Of a stretch of 64,000 nucleotides of DNA, positions 8,955-18,100 are shown piece after piece; within the stretch, counting starts at the first letter, position 1; each line of letters begins with the position of its first letter. Below the pieces are notes generated by a model. The model made no database searches, had not been told where the DNA came from, and saw only the letters and a program-made list of their open reading frames with translations. The position numbers were made by a program, and so were the translations under genes. The stretch covers positions 11,744 through 75,743 of the forward strand of contig CAYVGI010000006.1 of assembly GCA_964451095.1 (NCBI GenBank), written 5' to 3'. The DNA comes from DAOTTY01 sp964451095 (GTDB lineage Bacteria > Chloroflexota > Anaerolineae > Aggregatilineales > Phototrophicaceae).

Positions 8955-10340
8955 ATGGTCTTCCAGGCAGGGCAGCGAGTACATTTTGTGGGCATTGGCG
9001 GCTTTGGCATGTCTGCCATTGCGCGGGTGCTGCTGGAGCGCGGGTATCACGTCAGCGGCAGCGACCGCGCCCAAAACGACCTCACCCACGCGCTCGAACG
9101 CGACGGCGCTACCATTTACGTCGGGCACAAGGCGGCGCAAATCGACGGGGCAGACATGCTCATTGTGTCGTCGGCGGTTCCTGCTATTAACCCGGAACTG
9201 GCAGCAGCACAGTCGCTGGGTGTGCCCGTATACAAGCGCGTGAACGTGCTGGCTCAGCTCATCGGTGAGGATTATTGTGTGGCAGTGGCGGGCACGCACG
9301 GCAAAACCACCACCACCGCCATGATCGCCCACCTGCTGCGCGAAACCCGACTCGCCCCCAGCTACATCGTGGGCGGGGTAATGGCAAACACAGGCACCAA
9401 CGCGGGCAACGGCAACGGCGACACATTTGTCATTGAGGCGGACGAGTACGACAACGCCTTTTTGGGGCTTTACCCGGATGTTGCCATTATCACCAACATT
9501 GAGCACGACCACCCGGACTTCTTCACAACGCCAGACGACCTGACCAACGCCTTCCGGCAGTTTGCCAAGCGCATTAAGCCCGACCACGGCATTCTCATCG
9601 CCTGCGCAGACGACCCCGGTGCCCTGGCGCTGCTGCAAGAGCACCGCACTAGCGGTCGGTTGGCGTTCACCTATGGGCTGAGCGCGGACGCCACGCTGCG
9701 GGCGGAAAACATGACCACTGGTGCCGATGGCACCACCACGTTTGATGTGGTGCAGGGGCAAACGCACCACGGGCGGGCATCGCTGCAACTACCCGGCGCC
9801 CACAATGTGCAAAACGCGCTCGCTGCGCTGTACGTCGCTGCCGCCGGGCACGACCAATCGTTCGCAGATGTAATCCCGCACCTGGGCACGTTCCGGGGCA
9901 CCGGGCGGCGCTTTGACGTGCGTGCCGACGCGAACGGTGTCGCGGTCGTTGATGATTACGCCCACCACCCTACTGCCATCCGGGCGACGATTGCCGCTAC
10001 GCGTGCCCGCTACCCGCAGCGAGCGCTGTGGGTGGTGTGGCAGCCGCACACCTACAGCCGCACACAAACCCTATGGACGGACTACCTCACTGCGTTTGAC
10101 GGTGCCGACCATGTCTTGATTACCGACATCTACGCAGCGCGTGAGCAACCCGTGGACGGCGTGAACGGTGCGGCGCTTGCCGCTGCCTTCGCCCACGGTG
10201 ATGTGCGCCATACCGGGTCGCTGGCGGCGACCACACAGGCGTTGCTGGACGGCGTGCAGTCACCCGCGGCAGTGCTCATCCTCAGCGCGGGCGACGCACC
10301 ACAAATCGGCATCGACTACATCGCAGGGGCACCCTCATGA
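8955..10340 (+). CDS. murC: UDP-N-acetylmuramate-L-alanine ligase MurC
   Basis: MurC adds L-Ala to UDP-MurNAc, the first amino-acid step of the stem peptide. The N-terminal HFVGIGGFGMSAIARVLLERG Rossmann loop and GYHVSGSD, the ATP loop VAGTHGKTTTTAMIAHLL, the EADEYDNAFL and NIEHDHPDFF motifs, GAHNVQNALAALYVA, and VVDDYAHHPTAIRATI of the C-terminal domain all match. The 461-residue length is typical. Its TGA overlaps the murB ATG (ATGA), indicating coupled translation. Confidence 0.97.
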   Translation: MVFQAGQRVHFVGIGGFGMSAIARVLLERGYHVSGSDRAQNDLTHALERDGATIYVGHKAAQIDGADMLIVSSAVPAINPELAAAQSLGVPVYKRVNVLAQLIGEDYCVAVAGTHGKTTTTAMIAHLLRETRLAPSYIVGGVMANTGTNAGNGNGDTFVIEADEYDNAFLGLYPDVAIITNIEHDHPDFFTTPDDLTNAFRQFAKRIKPDHGILIACADDPGALALLQEHRTSGRLAFTYGLSADATLRAENMTTGADGTTTFDVVQGQTHHGRASLQLPGAHNVQNALAALYVAAAGHDQSFADVIPHLGTFRGTGRRFDVRADANGVAVVDDYAHHPTAIRATIAATRARYPQRALWVVWQPHTYSRTQTLWTDYLTAFDGADHVLITDIYAAREQPVDGVNGAALAAAFAHGDVRHTGSLAATTQALLDGVQSPAAVLILSAGDAPQIGIDYIAGAPS

Positions 10341-11251
10341 GCATAGCATTGGAGCGCTTGTTGGGCGCAGACCTGCGCCACGATGAACCGCTGGCAAAGT
10401 ACACCGCCGCACGGCTGGGCGGTCCGGCACAGATGCTCTACGTGGCGAAGGCATCTACGGAGCGGCTGGCGCATGTGGTGCAAGCTGCCTGGGACGCCGA
10501 TATTCCCGTGCGGGTGCTGGGCGGCGGCGCGAACGTGTTGGTTTCCGACGCGGGCGTAGATGGGCTGGTGGTGATTAATCAGGTGAAGGAAATCAAATTT
10601 GGGGACTGGCACGACGGGCGCACGGTCAATGCGACGGCAGGTGTTAGCCTGACCACGCTGGCGAACCGCTGTGCCATGCACGGGCTAGGCGGATTCGAGT
10701 GGGCGATTAGCGTGCCGGGCACACTGGGCGGCGCTATCGTCAACAACGCGGGTGCCCACGGCGCGGACATGCACGCGGCAGTGCGAGATATCATCATGCT
10801 TGACGCAGAGCGCGGTGCTGTCATGCGCCACCTGGAAGATTTGCAGTACGACTACCGCACATCTGCGCTCAAGCAGCGGGAAGACAAGCGCTTTTTGGTG
10901 CTGATGGCAAACCTCGCGCTGCCGCCAGAAGACCGCGTGACCATCCGCCAGCGAATGCGCGAGTTCCAGGCATATCGCAAGCGCACCCAGCCACCCGGTG
11001 CCAGCCTGGGCAGCATCTTCAAGAACCCACCGGGCGACTACGCCGGGCGCTTGATCGAGGCGGCAGGGCTAAAGGGCTACGCCATTGGGGACGCGGCAGT
11101 TTCCGAAGTGCACGCAAACTTCTTGATTAACCAGGGGCGTGCCACCGCCAGCGACTACTATGCGCTCATCCAGCATGTGCAGGCACAGGTACACGCGCAG
11201 TCCGGTATACTGCTGGAACCGGAGATTGAGTTCGTGGGCAAATCGTTCTAA
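10337..11251 (+). CDS. murB: UDP-N-acetylenolpyruvoylglucosamine reductase MurB
   Basis: MurB is the FAD enzyme that reduces UDP-GlcNAc-enolpyruvate to UDP-MurNAc with NADPH. The FAD-binding segments PVRVLGGGANVLVSDAGVDGLV and GFEWAISVPGTLGGAIVNNAGAHG, the DYRTSALKQ segment, PPGASLGSIFKNPPGDYAGRLIEAAGLKG (with the catalytic Ser region) and the C-terminal LLEPEIEFVG match the family. It is of the shorter type II form (304 residues). It is coupled to murC by a 4-bp overlap. Confidence 0.96.
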   Translation: MSIALERLLGADLRHDEPLAKYTAARLGGPAQMLYVAKASTERLAHVVQAAWDADIPVRVLGGGANVLVSDAGVDGLVVINQVKEIKFGDWHDGRTVNATAGVSLTTLANRCAMHGLGGFEWAISVPGTLGGAIVNNAGAHGADMHAAVRDIIMLDAERGAVMRHLEDLQYDYRTSALKQREDKRFLVLMANLALPPEDRVTIRQRMREFQAYRKRTQPPGASLGSIFKNPPGDYAGRLIEAAGLKGYAIGDAAVSEVHANFLINQGRATASDYYALIQHVQAQVHAQSGILLEPEIEFVGKSF

Positions 11252-11319
11252 TTGCGCATCCGGGCGGATTCCGATAGGATTAGCTTGGAAGATTGTGAGT
11301 AAGTTCAGGGTCAACTAAC

Positions 11320-12156
11320 TTGGCGACGGGTTCCAGGCGAACGCGAGTGCGGCGGCGCACCAATGCACGAACACCAGCAATTTGGCATGGTGCGTTGCAG
11401 GGGGCACGCCCGCAAACCGAACGAAAAGTCTCGCACGGCATCGAGCCGCGCTTCCGTCTGGGTTGGCGTGCGGCGAGCGGCATCATCATCCTGGTGATGC
11501 TGGGGTTACTAGGGCTGTTTTTCATCTCTGGCACGTTTTACGTGCACACGGTCGCTGTGGGCGGCATGGAAACGCTGACGAAAGAAGAGGTGTTCGCGCT
11601 GACGAACGCAGCGAACTTCCATCTGTTTTGGATTGACCCGGAAACCGTGCGCGAGAACCTGATCGCCTCCCCCACCATCACGGACGCGGAAGTGAAGCTC
11701 GGCTGGCCCCCACAGATGGTGCAAATTGTCATCCAGGAGCGGCAGCCTGCCCTGGTGTGGGAACAGGCGGGCGTGGCAACGTGGATTGACTTGCAAGGGC
11801 AGGTGATGCAACTGCGCGAAGACCGCACCGACCTTGTGCGCGTGACGTATGAGGGACTGGCAGACGCACCCCTGGGACCCAACAGCATCATCCAGCCGGA
11901 TGTGGTTAACGGGGCGCTGCAACTGCGCGAACTGCTCACCGATATTAACGTGCTGCGCTACGACCCGAACTTTGGGTTGGGCTTCCGCGATGCGCGGGGC
12001 TGGGATGCGTGGCTGGGCACCGGGACGGACATGCCGAACAAGATTTTGATTTATAACGCATTGGTGGACGATCTTGCCGTCAGGGGCATTCAGCCCACGG
12101 TTATCAACGTGGCAGACCCCGAAGCGGTTTACTACTCGACGTTATTGGGACGTTAG
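11320..12156 (+). CDS. ftsQ: Cell division protein FtsQ (POTRA-domain divisome protein)
   Basis: FtsQ is a bitopic scaffold that links FtsA/FtsZ-side proteins with FtsL/B. Visible are a basic cytoplasmic tail of about 45 residues, one TM segment (about 52-70), a POTRA-like domain (HTVAVGGMETLTKEEVFALT..., about 75-145) and a C-terminal beta domain ending in a typical region (VRGIQPTVINVADPEAVYY). The TTG start at 11320 follows a CAGGG 9 bp upstream; a GTG just before it runs into a stop. Sequence identity in this family is low, but position between murB and ftsA supports the call. Confidence 0.87.
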   Translation: MATGSRRTRVRRRTNARTPAIWHGALQGARPQTERKVSHGIEPRFRLGWRAASGIIILVMLGLLGLFFISGTFYVHTVAVGGMETLTKEEVFALTNAANFHLFWIDPETVRENLIASPTITDAEVKLGWPPQMVQIVIQERQPALVWEQAGVATWIDLQGQVMQLREDRTDLVRVTYEGLADAPLGPNSIIQPDVVNGALQLRELLTDINVLRYDPNFGLGFRDARGWDAWLGTGTDMPNKILIYNALVDDLAVRGIQPTVINVADPEAVYYSTLLGR

Positions 12157-12159
12157 CGA

Positions 12160-13389
12160 ATGAGCGATTTGGTCGTTGGCATTGACGTAGGCACCAACAA
12201 AATATGCACCATCGTCGGTGAGGTGCGCCCGGATGATATCTTTATCGTGGGTGTGGGCGTGGAGCCTAGCCAGGGCATGAAGAAGGGCATCGTCAACGAC
12301 ATCGGGCAGCTTACCGCCGCAGTGTCCGCGTCTGTACACAAGGCGGAAAAGAGCAGCGGCTACAACATCGGGCGGGCGTTCGTCAGTGTGGCAGGCAACC
12401 ACATCGCGTCCATCAACAGCCGTGGCGTGACGGGCATCAACGGCACACGCGGCGTCACGCTGGATGACATCGACAAGGCGATGGAAGCAGCACGGGCGAT
12501 TGCCATCCCGCACAACCGCGAGGTGCTGCATGTGGTGCCGCGCAGCTACGCGCTGGACGGGCAAGACCGGGTGCGCAGCCCGCTGGGGATGCACGGCTTT
12601 CGCCTGGAGGTGGAGGCGCACATTATCACCGCTGCCTCCACCAGCGTGGCGAACCTGGAACAAGCGGTAGAGTCTGCTGGGGTGATGGTAGACCGCTTCA
12701 TTTTGAACCCGTTGGCGTCTGGCGATGCGATTTTAACCGCCGACGAGCGCGAAATGGGCGTTGTAGTCATTGACATTGGCGGCGGCACCACCGACCTCGC
12801 CATCTTTATCGAGGGTACCGTGTGGCACACTGCCGTCATCCCTATCGGTGGCGACCACGTCACCAGCGACATCACCCACATCTTCCGCATTCCCTTCTAC
12901 GACGCGGAGGCGGCAAAGCTGAAGTATGGGCACGCCCGCCCCAAAGACGTGGACATGACCGAAACGTTCCTGGTGCAGCCGTTCGGGCAGGGCTACCCTG
13001 AAGAAATCCGCCGGGGCGAACTGGCAGAGGTCATCGAGGCGCGGGCGGAGGAAATGTTTGAGATGGTGCAGCAGGAGATCAAGCGCAGCGGCTACGATGG
13101 ACTGCTGCGGGCGGGCGCGGTTATCACCGGGGGTGGCTCTCAGCTTGTGGGGATGCGCGATGTTGCTGAGAGTGTGTTTGGCTTCCCGGTACGCATTGGC
13201 AAGCCCGAAAAGCTTACGGGCATGGCGGATGCGCTCAAGCACCCGGCATACAGTACCAGTGTGGGGCTTTTGCGGCTGGGGTTGCAAATGGACGCTGCCG
13301 CACCCACTGCACAAGATAACGGCAGCAACGGCAAGATTGGCGAGATACTCGGCAATCTGTTCCGGCGGCTGCTGCCAGACAGCGACTAG
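12160..13389 (+). CDS. ftsA: Actin-like cell division protein FtsA
   Basis: FtsA tethers FtsZ to the membrane. The actin-fold elements are clear: phosphate 1 (VGIDVGTNKICTIVGEV), the 1C subdomain (residues about 80-160 with HVVPRSYALDGQDRV), phosphate 2 (VVIDIGGGTTDLAIFIEG) and the adenosine loop (GAVITGGGSQLVGM). The last residues (GEILGNLFRRLLPDSD) can form the amphipathic helix used for membrane attachment. The gene starts 3 bp after ftsQ. A gap of about 100 bp with a promoter-like sequence follows before ftsZ. Confidence 0.96.
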   Translation: MSDLVVGIDVGTNKICTIVGEVRPDDIFIVGVGVEPSQGMKKGIVNDIGQLTAAVSASVHKAEKSSGYNIGRAFVSVAGNHIASINSRGVTGINGTRGVTLDDIDKAMEAARAIAIPHNREVLHVVPRSYALDGQDRVRSPLGMHGFRLEVEAHIITAASTSVANLEQAVESAGVMVDRFILNPLASGDAILTADEREMGVVVIDIGGGTTDLAIFIEGTVWHTAVIPIGGDHVTSDITHIFRIPFYDAEAAKLKYGHARPKDVDMTETFLVQPFGQGYPEEIRRGELAEVIEARAEEMFEMVQQEIKRSGYDGLLRAGAVITGGGSQLVGMRDVAESVFGFPVRIGKPEKLTGMADALKHPAYSTSVGLLRLGLQMDAAAPTAQDNGSNGKIGEILGNLFRRLLPDSD

Positions 13390-13407
13390 CACGCGACGAA
13401 AGTCATT

Positions 13408-13435
13408 TTGATAAAGTGGCAAATGCGCGTAGAAT
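13408..13435 (+). promoter_or_regulatory. Candidate sigma-70 promoter for ftsZ
   Basis: TTGATA (13408-13413) and TAGAAT (13430-13435) are separated by 16 bp, close to consensus. They lie in the ftsA-ftsZ gap, so transcription would start near 13443, shortly before ftsZ. Extra ftsZ expression from a proximal promoter is common in dcw clusters. No experiment supports it here. Confidence 0.5.
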
Positions 13436-13490
13436 AGGCGCAAGACGTAATCATTAAAGTGACGTGAGTAAAAAGGGGCGTAAGACGCAT

Positions 13491-14696
13491 ATGGATGAGT
13501 TCACACCCGGAGAGAATTTTGCACAGATAAAAGTTGTAGGGATCGGCGGCGGCGGCGGCAATGCGGTCAACCGCATGATCAACGAAGGGCTTGGCGGTGT
13601 GGACTTCGTTGCGGTCAACACGGACAACCAAGCGCTGATGATGTCCAAGGCGAAAACCCGTGTCCGCATCGGCGATAAGCTCACCCGTGGGCTGGGCGCG
13701 GGCGGCAACCCGGAAGTTGGCAAGAAGGCAGCAGAAGAAAGCCAGGACGAGCTTTACGAAATCCTGCGCGGCAGCGACATGGTGTTTATCGCCGCTGGCA
13801 TGGGTGGCGGCACGGGCACCGGCGCTTCTTCCGTCGTCGCGCAAATCGCCAAAGAACTCGGTGCGCTCACCATCGGCGTGGTGACCAAGCCGTTCACCTT
13901 TGAAGGCTCCCGGCGCATCCAGTCCGCAGAGGCGGGCATCGAGATGCTTAAGTCCCAGGTGGACACACTGATTGTCATCCCTAACGACCGCCTGCTGCAA
14001 ATGGCGGACAAGCGTGCCACCCTGCAACAGGCGTTCACGCTGGCAGACGATGTGCTGCGCCAGGGTATTCAGGGGATTTCCGAGTTGATTACCGTGCCTG
14101 CACTCATCAACCTGGACTTTGCCGACGTGCGCACCATTATGTCTGAAGGCGGCGCTGCACTGATGGCAGTTGGTCATGCGGGCGGCGACGACCGCGCCCG
14201 CCAAGCAGCAGAAAACGCCATCAGCAGCGGTCTGCTAGATGTCACCATCGACGGGGCACGCGGCATCCTGTTCAACATCACGGGCGGCAACGACCTGACG
14301 CTGTTCGAGGTCAACGAGGCGGCAGCAATTATCAAGGAAAGCGCCCACCCCGAGGTGAATATGATCTTTGGGGCGCAGGTGGACGAGTCTATGGGCGACG
14401 AGGTACGCATCACCGTGATTGCCACAGGCTTTGAGCAAAGCCGTGTGCAGCAGCGTATGCAGCAAAACACCCCGGCACGCCCGGCACCGCCCCGCCAGCA
14501 GGTCGATGTTCCGCAGCCGCGCCCGCGCCAGGAAGAACGCCCCGCGCCGCGCCCGGCACCCCCACCGGAGCAGCCGACCCAGGCTCCGCCGCCCGCACAA
14601 CAGCCAGACTACAACGTCTACGACCAGTACGACGAGGCAGACACCGACCTGCCCGCGTTCATCCGCCGCCGCCGCAACAAGCGCTACGACGGCTAA
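13491..14696 (+). CDS. ftsZ: Tubulin-like cell division GTPase FtsZ
   Basis: FtsZ polymerises into the Z-ring. The nucleotide-binding start KVVGIGGGGGNAVNRMI, the tubulin signature GGGTGTG (residues 105-111), the T7-loop region NLDFADVRTIM and a Pro/Arg/Gln-rich linker (about 320-375) are present. The tail carries the conserved C-terminal peptide DTDLPAFIRRRRNKRY, which would bind FtsA. ATG 13491 was chosen because it gives a short N-terminus before ENFAQIKV; an in-frame GTG at 13464 would add nine basic residues. The linker is unusually rich in PAPPRQ-type motifs. Confidence 0.97.
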   Translation: MDEFTPGENFAQIKVVGIGGGGGNAVNRMINEGLGGVDFVAVNTDNQALMMSKAKTRVRIGDKLTRGLGAGGNPEVGKKAAEESQDELYEILRGSDMVFIAAGMGGGTGTGASSVVAQIAKELGALTIGVVTKPFTFEGSRRIQSAEAGIEMLKSQVDTLIVIPNDRLLQMADKRATLQQAFTLADDVLRQGIQGISELITVPALINLDFADVRTIMSEGGAALMAVGHAGGDDRARQAAENAISSGLLDVTIDGARGILFNITGGNDLTLFEVNEAAAIIKESAHPEVNMIFGAQVDESMGDEVRITVIATGFEQSRVQQRMQQNTPARPAPPRQQVDVPQPRPRQEERPAPRPAPPPEQPTQAPPPAQQPDYNVYDQYDEADTDLPAFIRRRRNKRYDG

Positions 14697-14779
14697 CGCT
14701 CACGCAAACAATGGGCGCAGCGACCGTAACTGCGTCCACTTGCTGGCACACCCGCATTAAAAAACCATTGAACCTTCTT

Positions 14780-14835
14780 AAACCCGCAAGCTTACTCCTG
14801 GCATGTGGGTTTGTGGGTTTCCGTGGGATTTTTGT
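14780..14835 (+). terminator. Possible ftsZ terminator with duplicated 3' arm
   Basis: AAACCCGCA (14780-14788) can pair with TGTGGGTTT at 14804-14812 or with an identical adjacent copy at 14812-14820. A GGGATTTTTG tract follows. Two competing hairpins are thus possible. The T-run is short and separated from the stem, so terminator function is uncertain. Confidence 0.35.
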
Positions 14836-14890
14836 TATAAATTCAACTGTTTTCTAACTCTCTCCCGGCTAGTTTTTAGCCTTAAATCAC

Positions 14891-14919
14891 GCGACAGGCT
14901 AACACATCCGTGCTAGAAT
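14891..14919 (+). promoter_or_regulatory. Candidate promoter for nrdJ
   Basis: GCGACA (14891-14896), a 17-bp spacer and TAGAAT (14914-14919) form a reasonable sigma-70-type element. The start would lie near 14927, leaving a 5' leader of about 185 nt before the nrdJ ATG. Confidence 0.35.
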
Positions 14920-15110
14920 GCGTACCTGTACAGGGTGAGTGTTCTGCTCGGTAGCGGCACCCCACCCGCACACAACACATTCATATTCGCAAACGCAAAG
15001 TCACCCGTAGCGGTGCGCTTCACCACGGGCGGTCTGCAAACAGATTTGGGGATTCGCAGACCGTCGGTGGCTTTGCTATCCCTGGTGACAATTCTGGAGA
15101 GAGACAGATT

Positions 15111-18100
15111 ATGGTTCAACAGCACGCGGAACAGCAAAACGCGCTCCATCAGTTGGGTTACAAAATCTTCCTGGATCGCTACGCGCTGAAGGACATGAAA
15201 CGCGACACGCTGCAAGTGGGCGATACCGTTATCGTCGTGGTCAACAGCGACACTGGACAGCGCGAGGTTGGTAGGGTCACGGCACTCAATTTGCCGGAAG
15301 TGACAATCGAACTGCTGGACGGCGAAGTCGTCAAGCGCGACCTGGAACACGTCGATAAGCCGCTGGAAACCCAACCTGAGCAGATGATGGAGCGCGTGGC
15401 ACGGGGTGTCGCCAGCGTGGAAACCACCCCCGACCTGCAAGACGCATGGCAAAAGCGGTTCCGCTGGCTGTTAGACGGCTGGAAGTTCGTGCCTGGCGGG
15501 CGCATCCTCACCGCCGCAGGTACTAATCAAGACCTTACATTCTATAATTGCTATGTTATCCCGGCGCCTACAGATTCCCGAGAAGGTATTATTAAAACAC
15601 TCGGTCAGATGACTGAGATTATGTCTCGTGGCGGCGGTGTGGGCATTAACATTTCCACGCTGCGCCCGCGCCACGCCTACGTCAAGGGCGTCAATGGTCG
15701 GTCTAGCGGGTCGGTGAGTTGGGGGGCGCTGTACAGCTTCGTCACTGGACTAATAGAACAGGGCGGCTGCTTTAGCCCCGATGCACGCATTGCGACTGAC
15801 CGGGGGCTGGTTCGGGCAGAGGAACTTGCTGACCTCATTGACGCGGGTGATGACGTACAAGCGCAAACGCACAAGGGGCTACGCCCCATTACAGCCCGCT
15901 TCCGCAACGGCGTTAAGCCGCTTTATCGCGTTACCACCAGGCGCGGCTACAGCGTAGACATCACCGAAGATCACAAAGTTGCCGTGCTTAGCGACGGCAA
16001 GATTGCAACAATGGCGTTGAAGTACCTGCAACCCGGCGATGAAATCCTGGTGCTGATGGGGCAGCCGGTCGGTGGTATGCCCATTGCCCTTTCCCCGGTG
16101 GACTACGAGCGCTCCGTAATGAGTACAACATTGAATACGGACGTCACGCTGCCACAAGTGCTCGATGAAGACCTCGCCTACTGGTTGGGCTATGCCCACG
16201 GTGACGGCTATGTGCACATCGGCAAAAAGGTCAACTGGCAGGCACCCAAGGCGATTAAGCTGGCGACCGCAGATGGCTATCCAGCAATTCGAGAGCGCCT
16301 GGTCAGGATTACTCGTGACCTGTTTAACATTGAACCCTCACTAGAAACGGGTGATGGTGCAGTAACCAATGTTGCGATTCACTCGCGCCTGCTCATTGAA
16401 TGGCTTAGCCAGAACGACATCCTGAAGGCGAAATCCGATGCAGTGCGCGTGCCGGAGAAAATTTTCCGGTCACCAGCGGCGGTGCAGTTCGCATTCATTG
16501 CGGGCTACTTCGACGCGGACGGCTGCGACCGTGGACGCAAGGGCGGGTATGGGTTCGACAGCATCAGCCGAGAAATGCTGGAAGACGTTCAGCAGCTCCT
16601 GGCGGCAAACGGCATTATCGCCAGCATCTCCACACAAATGCGCAGCGGTAACTGGCAAAACATTCACCGGCTGAGCGTCACGGGGGGTTCGTTTAAGCGC
16701 CGCTTTGCACAGCACATCCCAGCGCAGAAGGTAGGCAAACTGACCAGCGCCAAGCGCGACATGTACCTGACCTACCCGGTTGCTGTGTGGGAAGGTCTTG
16801 GCGCGCGGTCGAAGTACCGTCAGCGCATTCACGATGGTGTTTCAGAGCGGATCTCCTACGGGCAACTACAGCGCATTCGCGAGCGCCTCGTTGCAGATGA
16901 GCAACACCACACTGCGGAGCAAATTGACGACATTTGCAGCACCCTACCAGACGTAATCGCATCCATCACGCCACTCGGTGAGCGCGAGGTTTACGATTTC
17001 GAGGTGGAAGACGTGCACCTGCTCAGCGGGAACGGTATTTACACGTCGAATTCGCGTCGCGGGGCGCTCATGCTCATCCTGAATGACTGGCACCCAGACG
17101 TTTTCGACTTTATTAACTCCAAGCGGGAAGCGGGCAAAATCACCAACGCGAACATCAGTGTGGGCGTGAGCGACAAGCTGATGGAAGCGGTGAAGGCAGA
17201 TGGCGACTGGGACTTGATGTTCCCGGACACATCCGACCCGGACTACGACGACCTGTGGGACGGCGACCTGGAAACGTGGACCGCCGCCGGGCGCAGCGTC
17301 ATCCGTTACAAGACGATCAAGGCGCGGGAACTGTGGCACGCGATTATCGAGAGCGCATGGGCAAGCGCAGAGCCGGGCGTGTGGTTCCGGGAGCGCAGCA
17401 ACAAGATGGCGAATAGCTGGTACTTTAACCCGCTGATTGCCACGAACCCGTGTGTAACGGGGGACACGCGCATCTACACCAACAAAGGCATGATCCCGGC
17501 GGAAGAACTCTTCAACGACGAAACCGAGTTTGAGGCGGTTATTGACGGGCGCTTCGGGCTAGAAAACGCAACCACCCCCGCCACCCGTGTGTTCATGACC
17601 GGGCACAAGCCCGTTTTCCGCCTGCAAACCGAAGAGGGCTACACCATCCGGGCGACCGCCGACCACCGCTTTATGACGCCGCGCGGTTGGGTGGAACTGC
17701 AAGACCTGCAACCGGGTGACAAAGTACACATTCTCAACCGCAAGGGCGGCTTCGGCACCGAAGGCTCACTGGAAATGGGGCGCGTGCTGGGCTGGCTGGT
17801 GGGTGATGGCACCATCAAGGCAGACCGCGCTGTGCTGTCCTTCTTCGGTGAGGAAAAGCGGGAACTGGCACCCGTCTTCGCGCAGTACGTCAACGAATTG
17901 GTCGAACCGCTAACGGAGTACGCACGCAGCTACACAGGCGGCGTTGTGGATGTGGGCGACCGCGATGAAGCACGGGTTCAGTCAGAGCGGTTACGCACGC
18001 TCGTAGCAGATTTTGGCTTGGTGGAGAACAAACACCAGGTGCCAGAAGTGGTGTTCCGGGGCACAGAAGACATGCAGCGCGGCTTTTTGCAGGCGTTGTT

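Larger units (their letters stand above)
14697..15110 (+). other. ftsZ-nrdJ intergenic region (414 bp)
   Basis: The stretch has no credible gene. Its first half (14760-14890) is AT-richer than its surroundings and holds the possible ftsZ terminator. Its second half holds a promoter candidate and a leader of about 190 nt before nrdJ. I looked for a cobalamin riboswitch (expected because NrdJ needs B12) and for an NrdR box (ACACWATATATWGTGT-like) and saw neither clearly. Confidence 0.5.

Noticed and set aside
14697..15110. Cobalamin riboswitch or NrdR box expected upstream of nrdJ
   Set aside because: No B12-box-like sequence or NrdR-type palindrome could be identified by eye in this leader.
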